Positions 1-6,706 of a stretch of 41,379 bases of DNA are shown piece after piece. The translations under genes and the position numbers were made by a program. The DNA lies in contig CANRTI010000010.1 of NCBI GenBank assembly GCA_947642635.1, positions 1 through 41,379 on the forward strand. Reading direction: 5' to 3'. How positions within the stretch are numbered: position 1 is the first letter of the stretch; each line of letters begins with the position of its first letter. Source of the stretch: an uncultured Mycoplasma sp. (GTDB taxonomy: Bacteria; Bacillota_I; Bacilli_A; RF39; UBA660). Under the pieces are notes generated by a model. The model did no database searches. It saw only the letters and a list, made by a program, of their open reading frames with translations, and was not told the DNA's origin.

Positions 1-322
<322 letters not shown>

Positions 323-385
323 TTATTTATTTTATAAATATTTGATGAAGCATTATCAAGTTTTTAAAGGACAAAATCCTTTATT

Positions 386-467
386 GGTAACGATAGCTTA
401 GTGGGTACACCTCTTCCCATCCCGAACAGAGATGTTAATAGATGTAAGCCATAAAAGTTATAGTTGC
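386..467 (+). pseudogene. rrf: 5S rRNA 5' half, interrupted by element (left junction)
   Basis: Positions 386-432 are a normal 5S 5' half: terminal-stem strand TTGGTAAC (384-391), helix II strand TTAGTG (398-403) and helix III CTCT (411-414) pairing with AGAG (428-431). After 432 the sequence stops resembling 5S. The helix II partner CACTAA is missing and only a short GTTGC (463-467) could close the terminal stem, leaving an ~82-nt molecule. The missing 3' half, ending in GTTGCCAA that pairs perfectly with TTGGTAAC, is at 12852-12904. This is therefore read as a host 5S gene split by integration, and the left chimera is probably non-functional. Confidence 0.85.
417..438 (+). repeat. attL: left core direct repeat in 5S
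   Basis: The 16-bp core CCATCCCGAACAGAGA (417-432) recurs exactly at 12836-12851. The next bases are TGTTAA here and AGTTAA on the right, giving a 22-bp repeat with one mismatch. The core covers helix III and loop C of the 5S rRNA, a conserved target. The crossover point cannot be fixed within the identical 16 bp. Confidence 0.85.
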
Positions 468-484
468 AAAAATAGTTAAAATTT

Positions 485-590
485 TAGTCGTGTTGATAGC
501 CTAGTGGACACACCCAACCCCATCCCGAACTTGGAAGTTAAGCACTAGAACGCCGAAAATAGTGTATGCGAAGATAGGAAAATGCGACTA
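485..590 (+). rRNA. rrf: 5S rRNA, complete, carried inside the element
   Basis: Complete 106-nt 5S gene. The terminal stem TAGTCG/CGACTA (485-490/585-590) extends by two G-U pairs. Helix II is CTAGTG/CACTAG (501-506/543-548) and helix III is CCAA/TTGG (514-517/531-534). The conserved CCCATCCCGAAC and GAAGTTAAGCAC segments are intact and an eight-T run follows. Compared with the split host 5S, helix II differs by a compensated T-A to C-G pair, and helix III is replaced on both strands (CTCT/AGAG to CCAA/TTGG). It lies between attL and the integrase, so it belongs to the element, and it is probably transcribed by read-through from the rrn operon. Confidence 0.9.
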
Positions 591-640
591 TTTTTTTTGA
601 TTAAAAAAGACTAAATCTTCAAAAATTTAGTCTTATTTTT
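591..640. terminator. Bidirectional terminator between 5S and integrase
   Basis: A T8 run directly follows the 5S. Then comes a 9-bp stem, AGACTAAAT (608-616) with ATTTAGTCT (625-633). It is followed by TATTTTT on the + strand and by TTTTTT on the - strand, so it can end both the rRNA transcript and the leftward integrase transcript. Confidence 0.75.
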
Positions 641-1871
641 ATGTCATTTTGCCGGTAGGTGTCTCACTAGGTGTCTCACTTTTTTCTTTCTTTTCTTCAA
701 ATTGAGTACGGAGACTAGTTATTTCATTAGCAAGATTTATCTTTCGTTCTTCGTACATATGCCCATATTCATTACTAGTTGTTCTTATATCTTTATGTCT
801 TAACCTTACCTTTACATCTTCCAATGTCTTACCCATATTAATTAGAAACGCTGCGTGGCTATGTCTTAATTTATGTGGCGTAATATTTTTCTCGATTCCT
901 GCCCGTTTTAAATACTTTTTAAGCATATCTTGAATCGCCCTACTACCAATTACTTCACATTTACCTCTATTATTAGCAAATAGGTATCTACTAGTGATAT
1001 TATGTTTTTTCCTATATTCCAGAAAGTCTTTATATGCTTCAACTGTAATATCATCAAGATATAAGTCATCCATTGACTCATCAGTTTTAGCATATGGTCT
1101 AATTTTACCATTATAATATGTTTCAGTAATATTTAAAGATGTACCTTTCTCTGTAGTTACTATACTATCTATTGAAAGTCCTAGTAGTTCACTAATTCTT
1201 AAACCTGTATAAAATAATAACTGTATTATAAACAAATCTCTAGTGTTATCAACAACAGAAAGTAAGTTTATAAACTCATCAGAAGTAAGATAGGGTTGTT
1301 TTTTCTTATTTTTCTTAAAGTTTTTAACAACTGCTGCTGGGTTATATGTAATTAACTTCTTTCTAACACAATAATTAAGAAAAGCAGATAACTGCTTATG
1401 TATTTTAATAAGTGTTTGATTCGCTAATTTTTTATCTTTTTCTCGTGAGCAAGGCATAGATAATAAATCATTGTGAAATTTAGTAATATGTTCTTCTGTA
1501 ATCGTAGCAATTTTAACATTGCCTAACTTTGGTAGTATTTGATTTTTAAATATTGTCTTTTTTCCTTCAACTGTAGATTCTGCTAAATTTCCTTTTCTTA
1601 CTTCAAGTTCGCATTCTTTAATGTAAGAATCAAACACATCTTTAAAAAGTTCAGTTTTTGTAGGCCGGCTATTTTCTTGTTGCAATTTAACTCGTTCTTC
1701 TGCAATAAAGTTTTGTGCTTCCTTTATTGTTTTAAAATTGGCTTTTCTTCTTTTAAATCTTTTATTATATATCTTATCATATAAGTTTAGACTTACTGCA
1801 TAAGTACCATTACTATTATGCTTATAAATATAAGGATAACTAGTTTTCGTGTAATTCTCTTTATTAAACAT
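639..1871 (-). CDS. int: Tyrosine recombinase / integrase
   Basis: 410-aa phage/Tn916-type integrase that would cut and rejoin the 5S att core. An N-terminal arm-binding region (about 1-70) and a SAM-like core-binding domain (about 75-185) precede the catalytic domain. Catalytic residues are visible: R225 (TGLRISELLG), K262, H333-x-x-R336 (HKLRH), H359 (LRHK) and nucleophile Y369 (NEYGH). The start is chosen from the upstream AGGAG about 10 nt before ATG. The last codons (SETPSETP) are encoded by the tandem arm-type repeat at 656-679, so gene and binding site overlap. Integrase next to one attachment end is the usual arrangement. Confidence 0.95.
   Translation of the reverse strand: MFNKENYTKTSYPYIYKHNSNGTYAVSLNLYDKIYNKRFKRRKANFKTIKEAQNFIAEERVKLQQENSRPTKTELFKDVFDSYIKECELEVRKGNLAESTVEGKKTIFKNQILPKLGNVKIATITEEHITKFHNDLLSMPCSREKDKKLANQTLIKIHKQLSAFLNYCVRKKLITYNPAAVVKNFKKNKKKQPYLTSDEFINLLSVVDNTRDLFIIQLLFYTGLRISELLGLSIDSIVTTEKGTSLNITETYYNGKIRPYAKTDESMDDLYLDDITVEAYKDFLEYRKKHNITSRYLFANNRGKCEVIGSRAIQDMLKKYLKRAGIEKNITPHKLRHSHAAFLINMGKTLEDVKVRLRHKDIRTTSNEYGHMYEERKINLANEITSLRTQFEEKKEKSETPSETPTGKMT
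656..679. repeat. Arm-type integrase sites, left: tandem 12-bp repeat
   Basis: Two perfect tandem copies of TAGGTGTCTCAC (656-667 and 668-679) lie inside the 3' end of int. Near-identical tandem units lie just inside the right end (12706-12729), and an inverted copy of the core follows at 12765-12774. Paired short repeats at both ends, distinct from the core, are the expected pattern for arm-binding sites of tyrosine integrases. Confidence 0.7.
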
Positions 1872-1908
1872 TAATTAAAACTCCTATCTTTTATAATTTT
1901 GAAATTTG

Positions 1909-1917
1909 TGCTATAAT
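1909..1917 (+). promoter_or_regulatory. Extended -10 promoter of the putative small RNA
   Basis: TGcTATAAT (1909-1917) is a full extended -10 element. The same TGcTATAAT stands before the tmRNA (15526-15534), the leftward gene at 10929 and the leftward gene at 12129, so it is a credible promoter form in this genome. The -35 is poor. Expected start is near 1924, reading rightward, antisense to the int leader. Confidence 0.65.
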
Positions 1918-1923
1918 AGGAGT

Positions 1924-2012
1924 ACAGAAAAAAAGTTGTTCTTAAGCCGAATTAATTTTTTATTCTGTACGCTTTATAGCGTTTGGCTAGTGTTGGTAGC
2001 ACTAGCTTTTTT
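1924..2012 (+). ncRNA. Putative ~90-nt antisense small RNA controlling the element
   Basis: It is bounded by the extended -10 promoter and by a strong intrinsic terminator (1985-2017). Predicted stems: ACAGAA/TTCTGT enclosing a ~33-nt loop (outer palindrome GTACAGAA 1922-1929 with TTCTGTAC 1963-1970), ACGCT/AGCGT (1969-1973/1978-1982), and the terminator hairpin. The loop contains 1935-1963, whose reverse complement occurs exactly at 2612-2640 in the xis/rep leader, so the RNA could form 29 continuous base pairs with that mRNA. It is also fully antisense to the leader of int. No ORF is seen in it. Expression is inferred, not shown. Confidence 0.6.
1935..1963 (+). repeat. 29-bp perfect inverted repeat, left arm
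   Basis: This is the exact reverse complement of 2612-2640 over 29 bases, beginning GTTGTTCTTAAGCC. The two arms flank the XRE repressor gene and its promoters. The leftward repressor/int transcript and the rightward xis/rep transcript therefore carry the same 29-nt sequence, in each case upstream of the recombination gene. Confidence 0.9.
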
Positions 2013-2017
2013 ATTTT
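1985..2017 (+). terminator. Intrinsic terminator of the small RNA
   Basis: 7-bp perfect stem GCTAGTG (1986-1992) / CACTAGC (2000-2006), extendable by a G-U pair, with a 7-nt loop, followed by TTTTTTATTTTT. On the opposite strand no T run follows, so leftward transcripts from the repressor could pass into int. Confidence 0.85.
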
Positions 2018-2367
2018 TAATTATCAATAATATTAACCGTATTTAAAATATATTTTTTTCCTTCAAGACTTAATTTCGATAATCTAGTCATAATCTCTAA
2101 CATTATTTTATTATCTTCCGAGTTGTCTATTATACCCATAATTTTACTTATATCTTGTTCTTCAGTAAGCATTAATGGTGATATATCTAATTTTTCTGCA
2201 AGTTTTTTTATTTTTTCAGGTTTAGCATAGCAAATACCTCTTTCATAATCTCTTAGAGTAGTGTAAGCAATTTCAGATTTTTTTGCTAGTTCTTTGGTAG
2301 TCATTCCTTTTATTGTCCTATAGTATCTAAGATTATTACTAAATACTTCTCGTTTTTTATTTATCAT
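2017..2367 (-). CDS. XRE-family HTH repressor (element master regulator)
   Basis: 116-aa Cro/CI-type protein. A helix-turn-helix spans about residues 8-62 (LRYYRTIKGMTTKELAKKSEIAYTTLRDYERG). The C-terminal tail is short and has no peptidase domain, so induction would be through a binding partner rather than RecA cleavage. The start ATG at 2367 is chosen because GGAGGTGT lies 5 nt upstream; an upstream in-frame start gives 10 more residues but no ribosome site. The gene is divergent from the xis/rep operon and faces four similar operators (2392-2512), the layout of a lysogeny switch. It probably represses the rightward promoter and regulates itself. Confidence 0.85.
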   Translation of the reverse strand: MINKKREVFSNNLRYYRTIKGMTTKELAKKSEIAYTTLRDYERGICYAKPEKIKKLAEKLDISPLMLTEEQDISKIMGIIDNSEDNKIMLEIMTRLSKLSLEGKKYILNTVNIIDN

Positions 2368-2391
2368 AATACACCTCCAACGATATAATAA

Positions 2392-2512
2392 TACCATAAA
2401 ATATGGTAAAATTCAATATACAAAAGCTTGAAAGTATTATAAAATATGTAAAATTAAATAAGAATACGATAAAATACGTAATAAAGTGTTGACAATACGA
2501 TAAAACACGGTA
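2392..2512. promoter_or_regulatory. Array of four repressor operators
   Basis: Four copies of a TACnATAAAATAyGGTA-like site: 2392-2408 (perfect dyad TACCATA-AAA-TATGGTA), 2434-2450, 2465-2480 and 2496-2512. The last lies in the spacer of the rightward promoter and touches its -10. The first lies just upstream of the repressor gene. Assignment to the adjacent XRE protein is inferred from position. Confidence 0.75.
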
Positions 2513-2516
2513 TAAT
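2489..2516 (+). promoter_or_regulatory. Rightward promoter of the xis/rep operon
   Basis: TTGACA (2489-2494), 16-bp spacer, TATAAT (2511-2516): both hexamers are perfect consensus. The expected start is near 2523. Operator 2496-2512 fills the spacer, so bound repressor would block polymerase directly. The transcript begins with a hairpin (TCAGC/GCTGA near 2527-2546). Confidence 0.9.
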
Positions 2517-2573
2517 AGAAGACATATCAGCCCAAACTGTAGCTGATTATATGAAATGAAAGGAGAGTATATT

Positions 2574-2615
2574 ATGAGATTAACCTTAAGGAATCTTAGG
2601 CAAGGCCACGGATAA
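2574..2615 (+). CDS. 13-codon leader peptide upstream of xis
   Basis: ATG at 2574 with a strong site AAGGAGAG about 6 nt upstream encodes MRLTLRNLRQGHG and stops at 2613-2615. The stop codon lies at the beginning of the 29-nt inverted-repeat arm (2612-2640), and the ORF covers a small hairpin (CCTTAAG with CTTAGG). A translated short ORF directly before a pairing target suggests that ribosome position affects RNA pairing or attenuation. Translation is inferred from the ribosome site alone. Confidence 0.55.
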   Translation: MRLTLRNLRQGHG

Positions 2616-2640
2616 AAAATTAATTCGGCTTAAGAACAAC
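2612..2640 (+). repeat. 29-bp perfect inverted repeat, right arm (small RNA target in leader)
   Basis: Exact reverse complement of 1935-1963. It lies in the 5' leader of the xis/rep mRNA, overlapping the leader-peptide stop and ending 11 nt before the GGAGGG ribosome site of xis. It is therefore a good site for RNA-RNA control of translation or transcript stability. Confidence 0.9.
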
Positions 2641-2662
2641 ATACTAAAATTGGAGGGAAAAG

Positions 2663-2833
2663 ATGAATAGTATTATGTTTGATATTAAAGAGTGTTCTAG
2701 TTACTTGAATATCTCGGTTGCGCTTTTACGCAAGTTGATAAGAAAAAATGAAATTCCCTATAATAGAATAGGGGCTAAACTTCTATTCTCAAAAATTGAG
2801 ATAGATAGATGGTTGAAAGAAAACCAAAATTAG
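2663..2833 (+). CDS. xis: AlpA/excisionase-like MerR-type HTH protein
   Basis: 56-aa protein beginning MNSIMFDIKECSSYLNIS. A winged-helix pattern of the HTH_17/excisionase family follows: a helix-turn-helix (SYLNISVALLRKLIRK), then IPYNRIGAKLLFSKIEIDRWL. Such proteins serve as recombination directionality factors or replication activators in small elements. GGAGGG lies 6 nt before the ATG. It is the first full gene after the rightward promoter and is followed 13 nt later by the next gene. It was found by reading the sequence; the family call rests on pattern. Confidence 0.8.
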   Translation: MNSIMFDIKECSSYLNISVALLRKLIRKNEIPYNRIGAKLLFSKIEIDRWLKENQN

Positions 2834-2846
2834 AAAGGAATTTATT

Positions 2847-3377
2847 ATGAATAAAAAATTAAATGAATCATATGTAACCGAAGTTGATGGAGACAAAACC
2901 CTAAATCTAGTTAATCATCTAGTGTTCATAACTAAAGATGAAGTAACTATATCTAGTCTATATGGAATTTTTGTAGATATAACTCTTACTAAAATAGATG
3001 TGTTAAAAGTTTCTAGATTTATTAGCGAAAATTACCCAAAATTCTCAACACTAAAATTGGAGAATGCAGAATTTGAAATATCCAAAGAATGGATAGTAAT
3101 TAAGAGTGGTTGTAAAAAGATACAAATACGCCCTGAAATGTTTGAAAAAGTAATCATACATATTGAAGAAAGGGAGAAAAAAATTATGGAGGGTAGCAAT
3201 GCTACTCAAGAAGTTTATAATAAAATTATAAACGCTACCACTAATCAAAACAATAATAAACCTAGTGAAGCAAAATCAATTACAACAGGACAAATGCAAA
3301 TTAAAAAAACTATCTATGATACTGTCATAGATACTATAGAAAAAACTAATTTAGGAGGAAATAAAAATGGAAAATAA
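2847..3377 (+). CDS. Hypothetical protein of the element's rightward operon
   Basis: 176-aa soluble protein with no recognised motif. The first ~115 residues look like a compact alpha/beta domain (LVFITKDEVTISSLYGIFVDITLTK). The tail is rich in N, T and K (ATTNQNNNKPSEAKS). It has a good ribosome site (GAAAGGA) and overlaps the next gene by 11 nt, so the two are probably translationally coupled. By position, between excisionase and replication helicase, it may be a replication or regulatory accessory, but nothing in the sequence proves this. Confidence 0.75.
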   Translation: MNKKLNESYVTEVDGDKTLNLVNHLVFITKDEVTISSLYGIFVDITLTKIDVLKVSRFISENYPKFSTLKLENAEFEISKEWIVIKSGCKKIQIRPEMFEKVIIHIEEREKKIMEGSNATQEVYNKIINATTNQNNNKPSEAKSITTGQMQIKKTIYDTVIDTIEKTNLGGNKNGK

Positions 3378-3708
3378 TTTGAACGAAGAAAGAATACAAA
3401 GATTTGGAGAAATAACGGTGCTTGATATAGATAAGAAAATAGAGGGTGGTTATATTAGGATATGTAATGAAGATGATTATATAAATAGTATAATAGTATC
3501 TATTTACGAAATAAGGAGTTTATCCGTTTTATCATCTATCTATCATTATGTCTCTATTGATACTGAAGATAATTCATTTAGGTATAATGATAAAACTATT
3601 GAAATATATGGCCCACTTGTAGGGTTAATATTTACAAGACAAGATTTTATGGCATTTGGCGATTATATTTATGAATTAGTAAATGGAGACCCTGCATATG
3701 GAGAATAA
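3367..3708 (+). CDS. Hypothetical protein upstream of the replication helicase
   Basis: 113-aa acidic protein without recognisable motifs. It starts inside the end of the previous gene with AGGAGG about 7 nt upstream of the ATG, and its last 11 nt overlap the start of the helicase gene. Tight overlaps on both sides indicate a single operon under the repressed rightward promoter. Function unknown. Confidence 0.75.
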   Translation: MENNLNEERIQRFGEITVLDIDKKIEGGYIRICNEDDYINSIIVSIYEIRSLSVLSSIYHYVSIDTEDNSFRYNDKTIEIYGPLVGLIFTRQDFMAFGDYIYELVNGDPAYGE

Positions 3709-4867
3709 AAGTAGTAATGATACAGCAAGTATAAATAATATACTTGCTGAATTAAAAGTTGATTATAAAGACCTTAGTGTGCTTACAACTGAATCAGAAG
3801 AATTAAAGCTAGTAGATTATTACTTTGATAGTGTAACCTGCTCTAATAAAGAGGTAGAAACATTACTATATGAAATAATTGGATATAGTCTTTGTAGGAC
3901 AGCTAAGCTGAATAAGGCATTCATACTCCAAGGCCCTGGTCGCAACGGAAAATCCGTTATTTTCAGAATTATATCTGCAATTTTGAAAGATAACAAATGC
4001 TCATATGAGCATTTAGAAAACTTATCAGGGACTAAAGCAGGAGCTAAAACTACAGTTAAGGCCTTAAAAGGGTGTACAGTTAATATAGCAGAGGACCAAA
4101 AACAGCCGAATTATATTAATTCTTCGATAATTACTCGGTTAATATCGGGAGAGCCTATATCTATTAAAGCAAAGGGTAATGAGCAAGAGGTATTAGAACC
4201 TTATGCAACATTGCTGTTTTCAGTAAATGAAGTAATTGACTTCAAAGAGACAGGGCTTTTTATAACGGACCGTTTCATTGTAATACCATTTCGGGCTACA
4301 TTCACTGATAGCAATAATAATAGAAATATTAACATAGGAGAAGAATTATGTCAACCTCTAGCGTTGCAGATTATAGCAACTAAGGCCATTGAAGCGTTTA
4401 AGAAAGTGCTAGAGAATGGTAGATTTACTATACCTGATGTCGTAGCAGAAGCAACTAGAAACTACTTCATGGAATGTAATAATGTTGCAGAGTTTTGCAA
4501 TTTATATCCAATAAAGACAATTATAATTAAGGCAAAATATTATGAAGAATATCGCAAATGGTGTAAATATAATAATAAGGAAGCTGTTAGCAACTCAATA
4601 TTTGGGAAAGAGGTTTTAGCTCTAGGGTATAGGGCCGAAAGATACTCATTTGCTAATAAAAGAGAAACTTACTATGCTTCTCCAAAATTTAATAATGTTG
4701 ATAGTAGGGATATTTATAATGAATATCTTAGTAAAAATGGAATCACGGAAGAATCAGCAAAACATTATGATGAAAAAGTTTTAAAAGAAACATTTGGAGC
4801 AATTCCTTTTAGTGATTATTTATGCGAAAGCATTTATAATAAGACTGATGAAATTGAAAATGCTTAA
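3698..4867 (+). CDS. SF3 (D5/P4-like) replication helicase, no primase domain
   Basis: 389-aa superfamily 3 helicase of the phage/plasmid primase C-terminal type. Walker A is GPGRNGKS (79-86), the Walker B-like segment is VNIAEDQ (about 128-134), motif C is FSVNE (about 174-178), and an arginine-finger region TDRFIVIPFRATF follows. The N-terminal archaeo-eukaryotic primase domain of full P4/D5 proteins is absent; only ~75 residues precede Walker A. A C-terminal DUF5906/winged-helix-type tail is likely. ATG 3698 is preferred over 3683 because GGAG lies 9 nt upstream. It probably drives replication of the excised element, with host primase recruited separately. Confidence 0.88.
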   Translation: MENKSSNDTASINNILAELKVDYKDLSVLTTESEELKLVDYYFDSVTCSNKEVETLLYEIIGYSLCRTAKLNKAFILQGPGRNGKSVIFRIISAILKDNKCSYEHLENLSGTKAGAKTTVKALKGCTVNIAEDQKQPNYINSSIITRLISGEPISIKAKGNEQEVLEPYATLLFSVNEVIDFKETGLFITDRFIVIPFRATFTDSNNNRNINIGEELCQPLALQIIATKAIEAFKKVLENGRFTIPDVVAEATRNYFMECNNVAEFCNLYPIKTIIIKAKYYEEYRKWCKYNNKEAVSNSIFGKEVLALGYRAERYSFANKRETYYASPKFNNVDSRDIYNEYLSKNGITEESAKHYDEKVLKETFGAIPFSDYLCESIYNKTDEIENA

Positions 4868-5327
4868 ATGTTTTACAATGTCCCTGTGAGCCTCTAGTAG
4901 GCTCTAGGGGAAGTCTTATTATATAGGGCGTAAAAAATTTTGTAAATATAGATATGCCCCTGTAGGACTTATAGAAGCCCCTAGAGGGGTTTTATTATGG
5001 AATTGTCCTATGCCACTATGGCAGAGGGATAAGTGAATCTTTGTACAGTTATTCTTAAATACATTTTTCCATTATAAAAGTACGAAGTACTTTTATAAGT
5101 GTATCAATTAAAGATACATTTCACAAAAAAAACGCAATGCGTTAGATACTTGATTAGATGTTAAAAAAAAGGGTGCTCTTATATCTATTTAACATCTAAA
5201 AATTATACTAACACAATGCGTTATACCTAAATATATACTTAGTGAATAAGGTAGATTCTTTAAAAGGTAAATCAGACCATAAGAAAACTATAGGTATTAC
5301 ACTATAGTTAGTTCTTACATAATTTTT
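4868..5327. other. Hairpin-rich non-coding region, possible replication origin (left part)
   Basis: No convincing gene. Stem-loops in order: TCCCT-GAGCCT/AGGCTC-AGGGA (4881-4910), CCCC/GGGG (4978-4989) followed by TTTTATT, TGCCA/TGGCA (5011-5023), a 12-bp perfect stem TTATAAAAGTAC/GTACTTTTATAA with a GAA loop (5072-5098), TGTATC/GATACA (5100-5118), palindrome AACGCAATGCGTT (5131-5143), and an 11-bp stem TAGATGTTAAA/TTTAACATCTA (5155-5198). The first two may terminate the rep operon. The cluster directly downstream of a replication helicase is a reasonable candidate origin. Confidence 0.5.
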
Positions 5328-6706
5328 GAGAGTGTAAAAAATTCTGTGTAAATAGTCTAACCATGATAATTGAAGCAATCTACTGCTTCTTTTTTTGTTA
5401 CTTAAATAATAACATATAATATTAAATTTTCAAAGAACTAAATTCTACCATCAAACATAATTGATAGTTCTCCTAAAATCATATCCCAGTTTCTATATCT
5501 ACTGGTCCATTTTTTCATGATATTTTGAGTAGCTAAATATAAACATTTCATTAAAGATTCATCAGTTGGAAATACTGCTTTAGTCTTAGTATACTTTCTA
5601 AAACATCTATTTAATGATTCAATAGTATTGGTGGTATACATGATTTTTCTTAAGTCTTCAGAATAACTAAAGAATGGACATATAGCATCCCAATTTTCTT
5701 CCCAATTTTTAAGTGACGTAGGATATTTATTTTGCCATTTTGTCTTCACTTTTTGTAATTGTTCATATCCTTCTTTCTCATTCTTAGATGTATATATTGT
5801 TTTTAAATCATTACAAAATGATTTCATATCTTTATAATAAACAAATCTAACTGAATTTCTTATCATATGGACAATGCATCTTTGTTGAATTGTATTTGGA
5901 TAAGCTGTTTCTATTGCTTGTTTAATTCCTGTTAATCCATCACTACACATTATTAATATGTCTTTTACTCCTCGTTGTTTTAAATCGTTAAATACACTTA
6001 ACCAAAATTTAGCTGATTCATTTTCTCCGATCCATATTCCTAAAATATCTTTTTCTCCTTCATCTGTAACTCCTAAAACTATATAAGCTGCTTTTTTTAC
6101 TACTGTATTTTCTTCTCTTACACTAAAATGTACTGCATCTATAAATACTATTGGATAAATACTATTTAAAGGTCTATTTTGCCATTCTTTTATTTTGGGT
6201 AGTATTTGATCGGTTATATTACTTACCATTGTTGCTGATACTTCTATACCATATAAATCCTGTATTTGTTCATTTATTTCTCTTGTTGATAATCCTCGAC
6301 CATACAATGATATTATTTTATCTTCTATACCTGAAACATCTCGCTTATTTTTAGGTACTATCTTTGGGTCAAATTCTCCATTTCTATCTCTTGGTGTTGA
6401 AAACTCAAATTCTCCAAATTCACTTTTTAATGTTTTCTTACTAGTTCCATTTCTATAATTAGTTTTATCTATTTTTTTATCATATTTAGAATATCCCATA
6501 GAGCTTTCAAATTCTGCATTCATCATTTCTTGTAATGAATCTTTAAATAAATCTTTTATTGCACTTGATAAATCTTGTGCTGTTTCTATTTCATAATTTT
6601 CTTGTAATATTTTTAATAATTCTTTTCCTTTATTCATATAAAAAATCCTTCCATTTCTATTTTATCATGGAAAGATTCTTATTTACACAGATTTATTTAC
6701 AGACTC
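5328..6706 (-). mobile_element. IS256-family insertion sequence
   Basis: Terminal inverted repeats: left 5328-5355 and right 6679-6706, matching at 23 of 28 positions by eye, both starting GAG and sharing TCTGTGTAAATA. One transposase gene lies between. The length of ~1.38 kb fits the family. Flanks 5320-5327 (TAATTTTT) and 6707-6714 (ATATTTTT) agree at only 6 of 8 positions, so a target duplication is not proven. A hairpin with T run at 5372-5396 lies inside the left end. The IS interrupts the non-coding region between the converging rep and clpP operons. Confidence 0.85.
5438..6637 (-). CDS. IS256-family (mutator-type) DDE transposase
   Basis: 399-aa full-length transposase. The DDE triad is visible: D167 (VFIDAVHF), D233 (MCSDGLTG) and E340 (NTIESLNR), with the CxxH motif (C254-H257) and a C-terminal segment ending in WDMILGELSIMF typical of the family. 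GGAAGGA precedes the ATG. No frameshift or stop is seen, so it is probably active. It is accessory to the island and not part of its control system. Confidence 0.96.
   Translation of the reverse strand: MNKGKELLKILQENYEIETAQDLSSAIKDLFKDSLQEMMNAEFESSMGYSKYDKKIDKTNYRNGTSKKTLKSEFGEFEFSTPRDRNGEFDPKIVPKNKRDVSGIEDKIISLYGRGLSTREINEQIQDLYGIEVSATMVSNITDQILPKIKEWQNRPLNSIYPIVFIDAVHFSVREENTVVKKAAYIVLGVTDEGEKDILGIWIGENESAKFWLSVFNDLKQRGVKDILIMCSDGLTGIKQAIETAYPNTIQQRCIVHMIRNSVRFVYYKDMKSFCNDLKTIYTSKNEKEGYEQLQKVKTKWQNKYPTSLKNWEENWDAICPFFSYSEDLRKIMYTTNTIESLNRCFRKYTKTKAVFPTDESLMKCLYLATQNIMKKWTSRYRNWDMILGELSIMFDGRI

Noticed and set aside
485-590. Intact 5S taken as an ordinary second chromosomal copy downstream of the first
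   Set aside because: It lies between the two identical core repeats, on the element side of attL, while the true 3' half of the first 5S is at 12852-12902. A captured chromosomal copy remains possible and is listed as the refuting case.
3051-3248. Leftward ORF opposite the unknown operon gene
   Set aside because: Antisense shadow without a ribosome site.
6151-6354. Rightward ORF inside the transposase
   Set aside because: Shadow of the transposase in another frame; hydrophobic low-complexity translation and no ribosome site.
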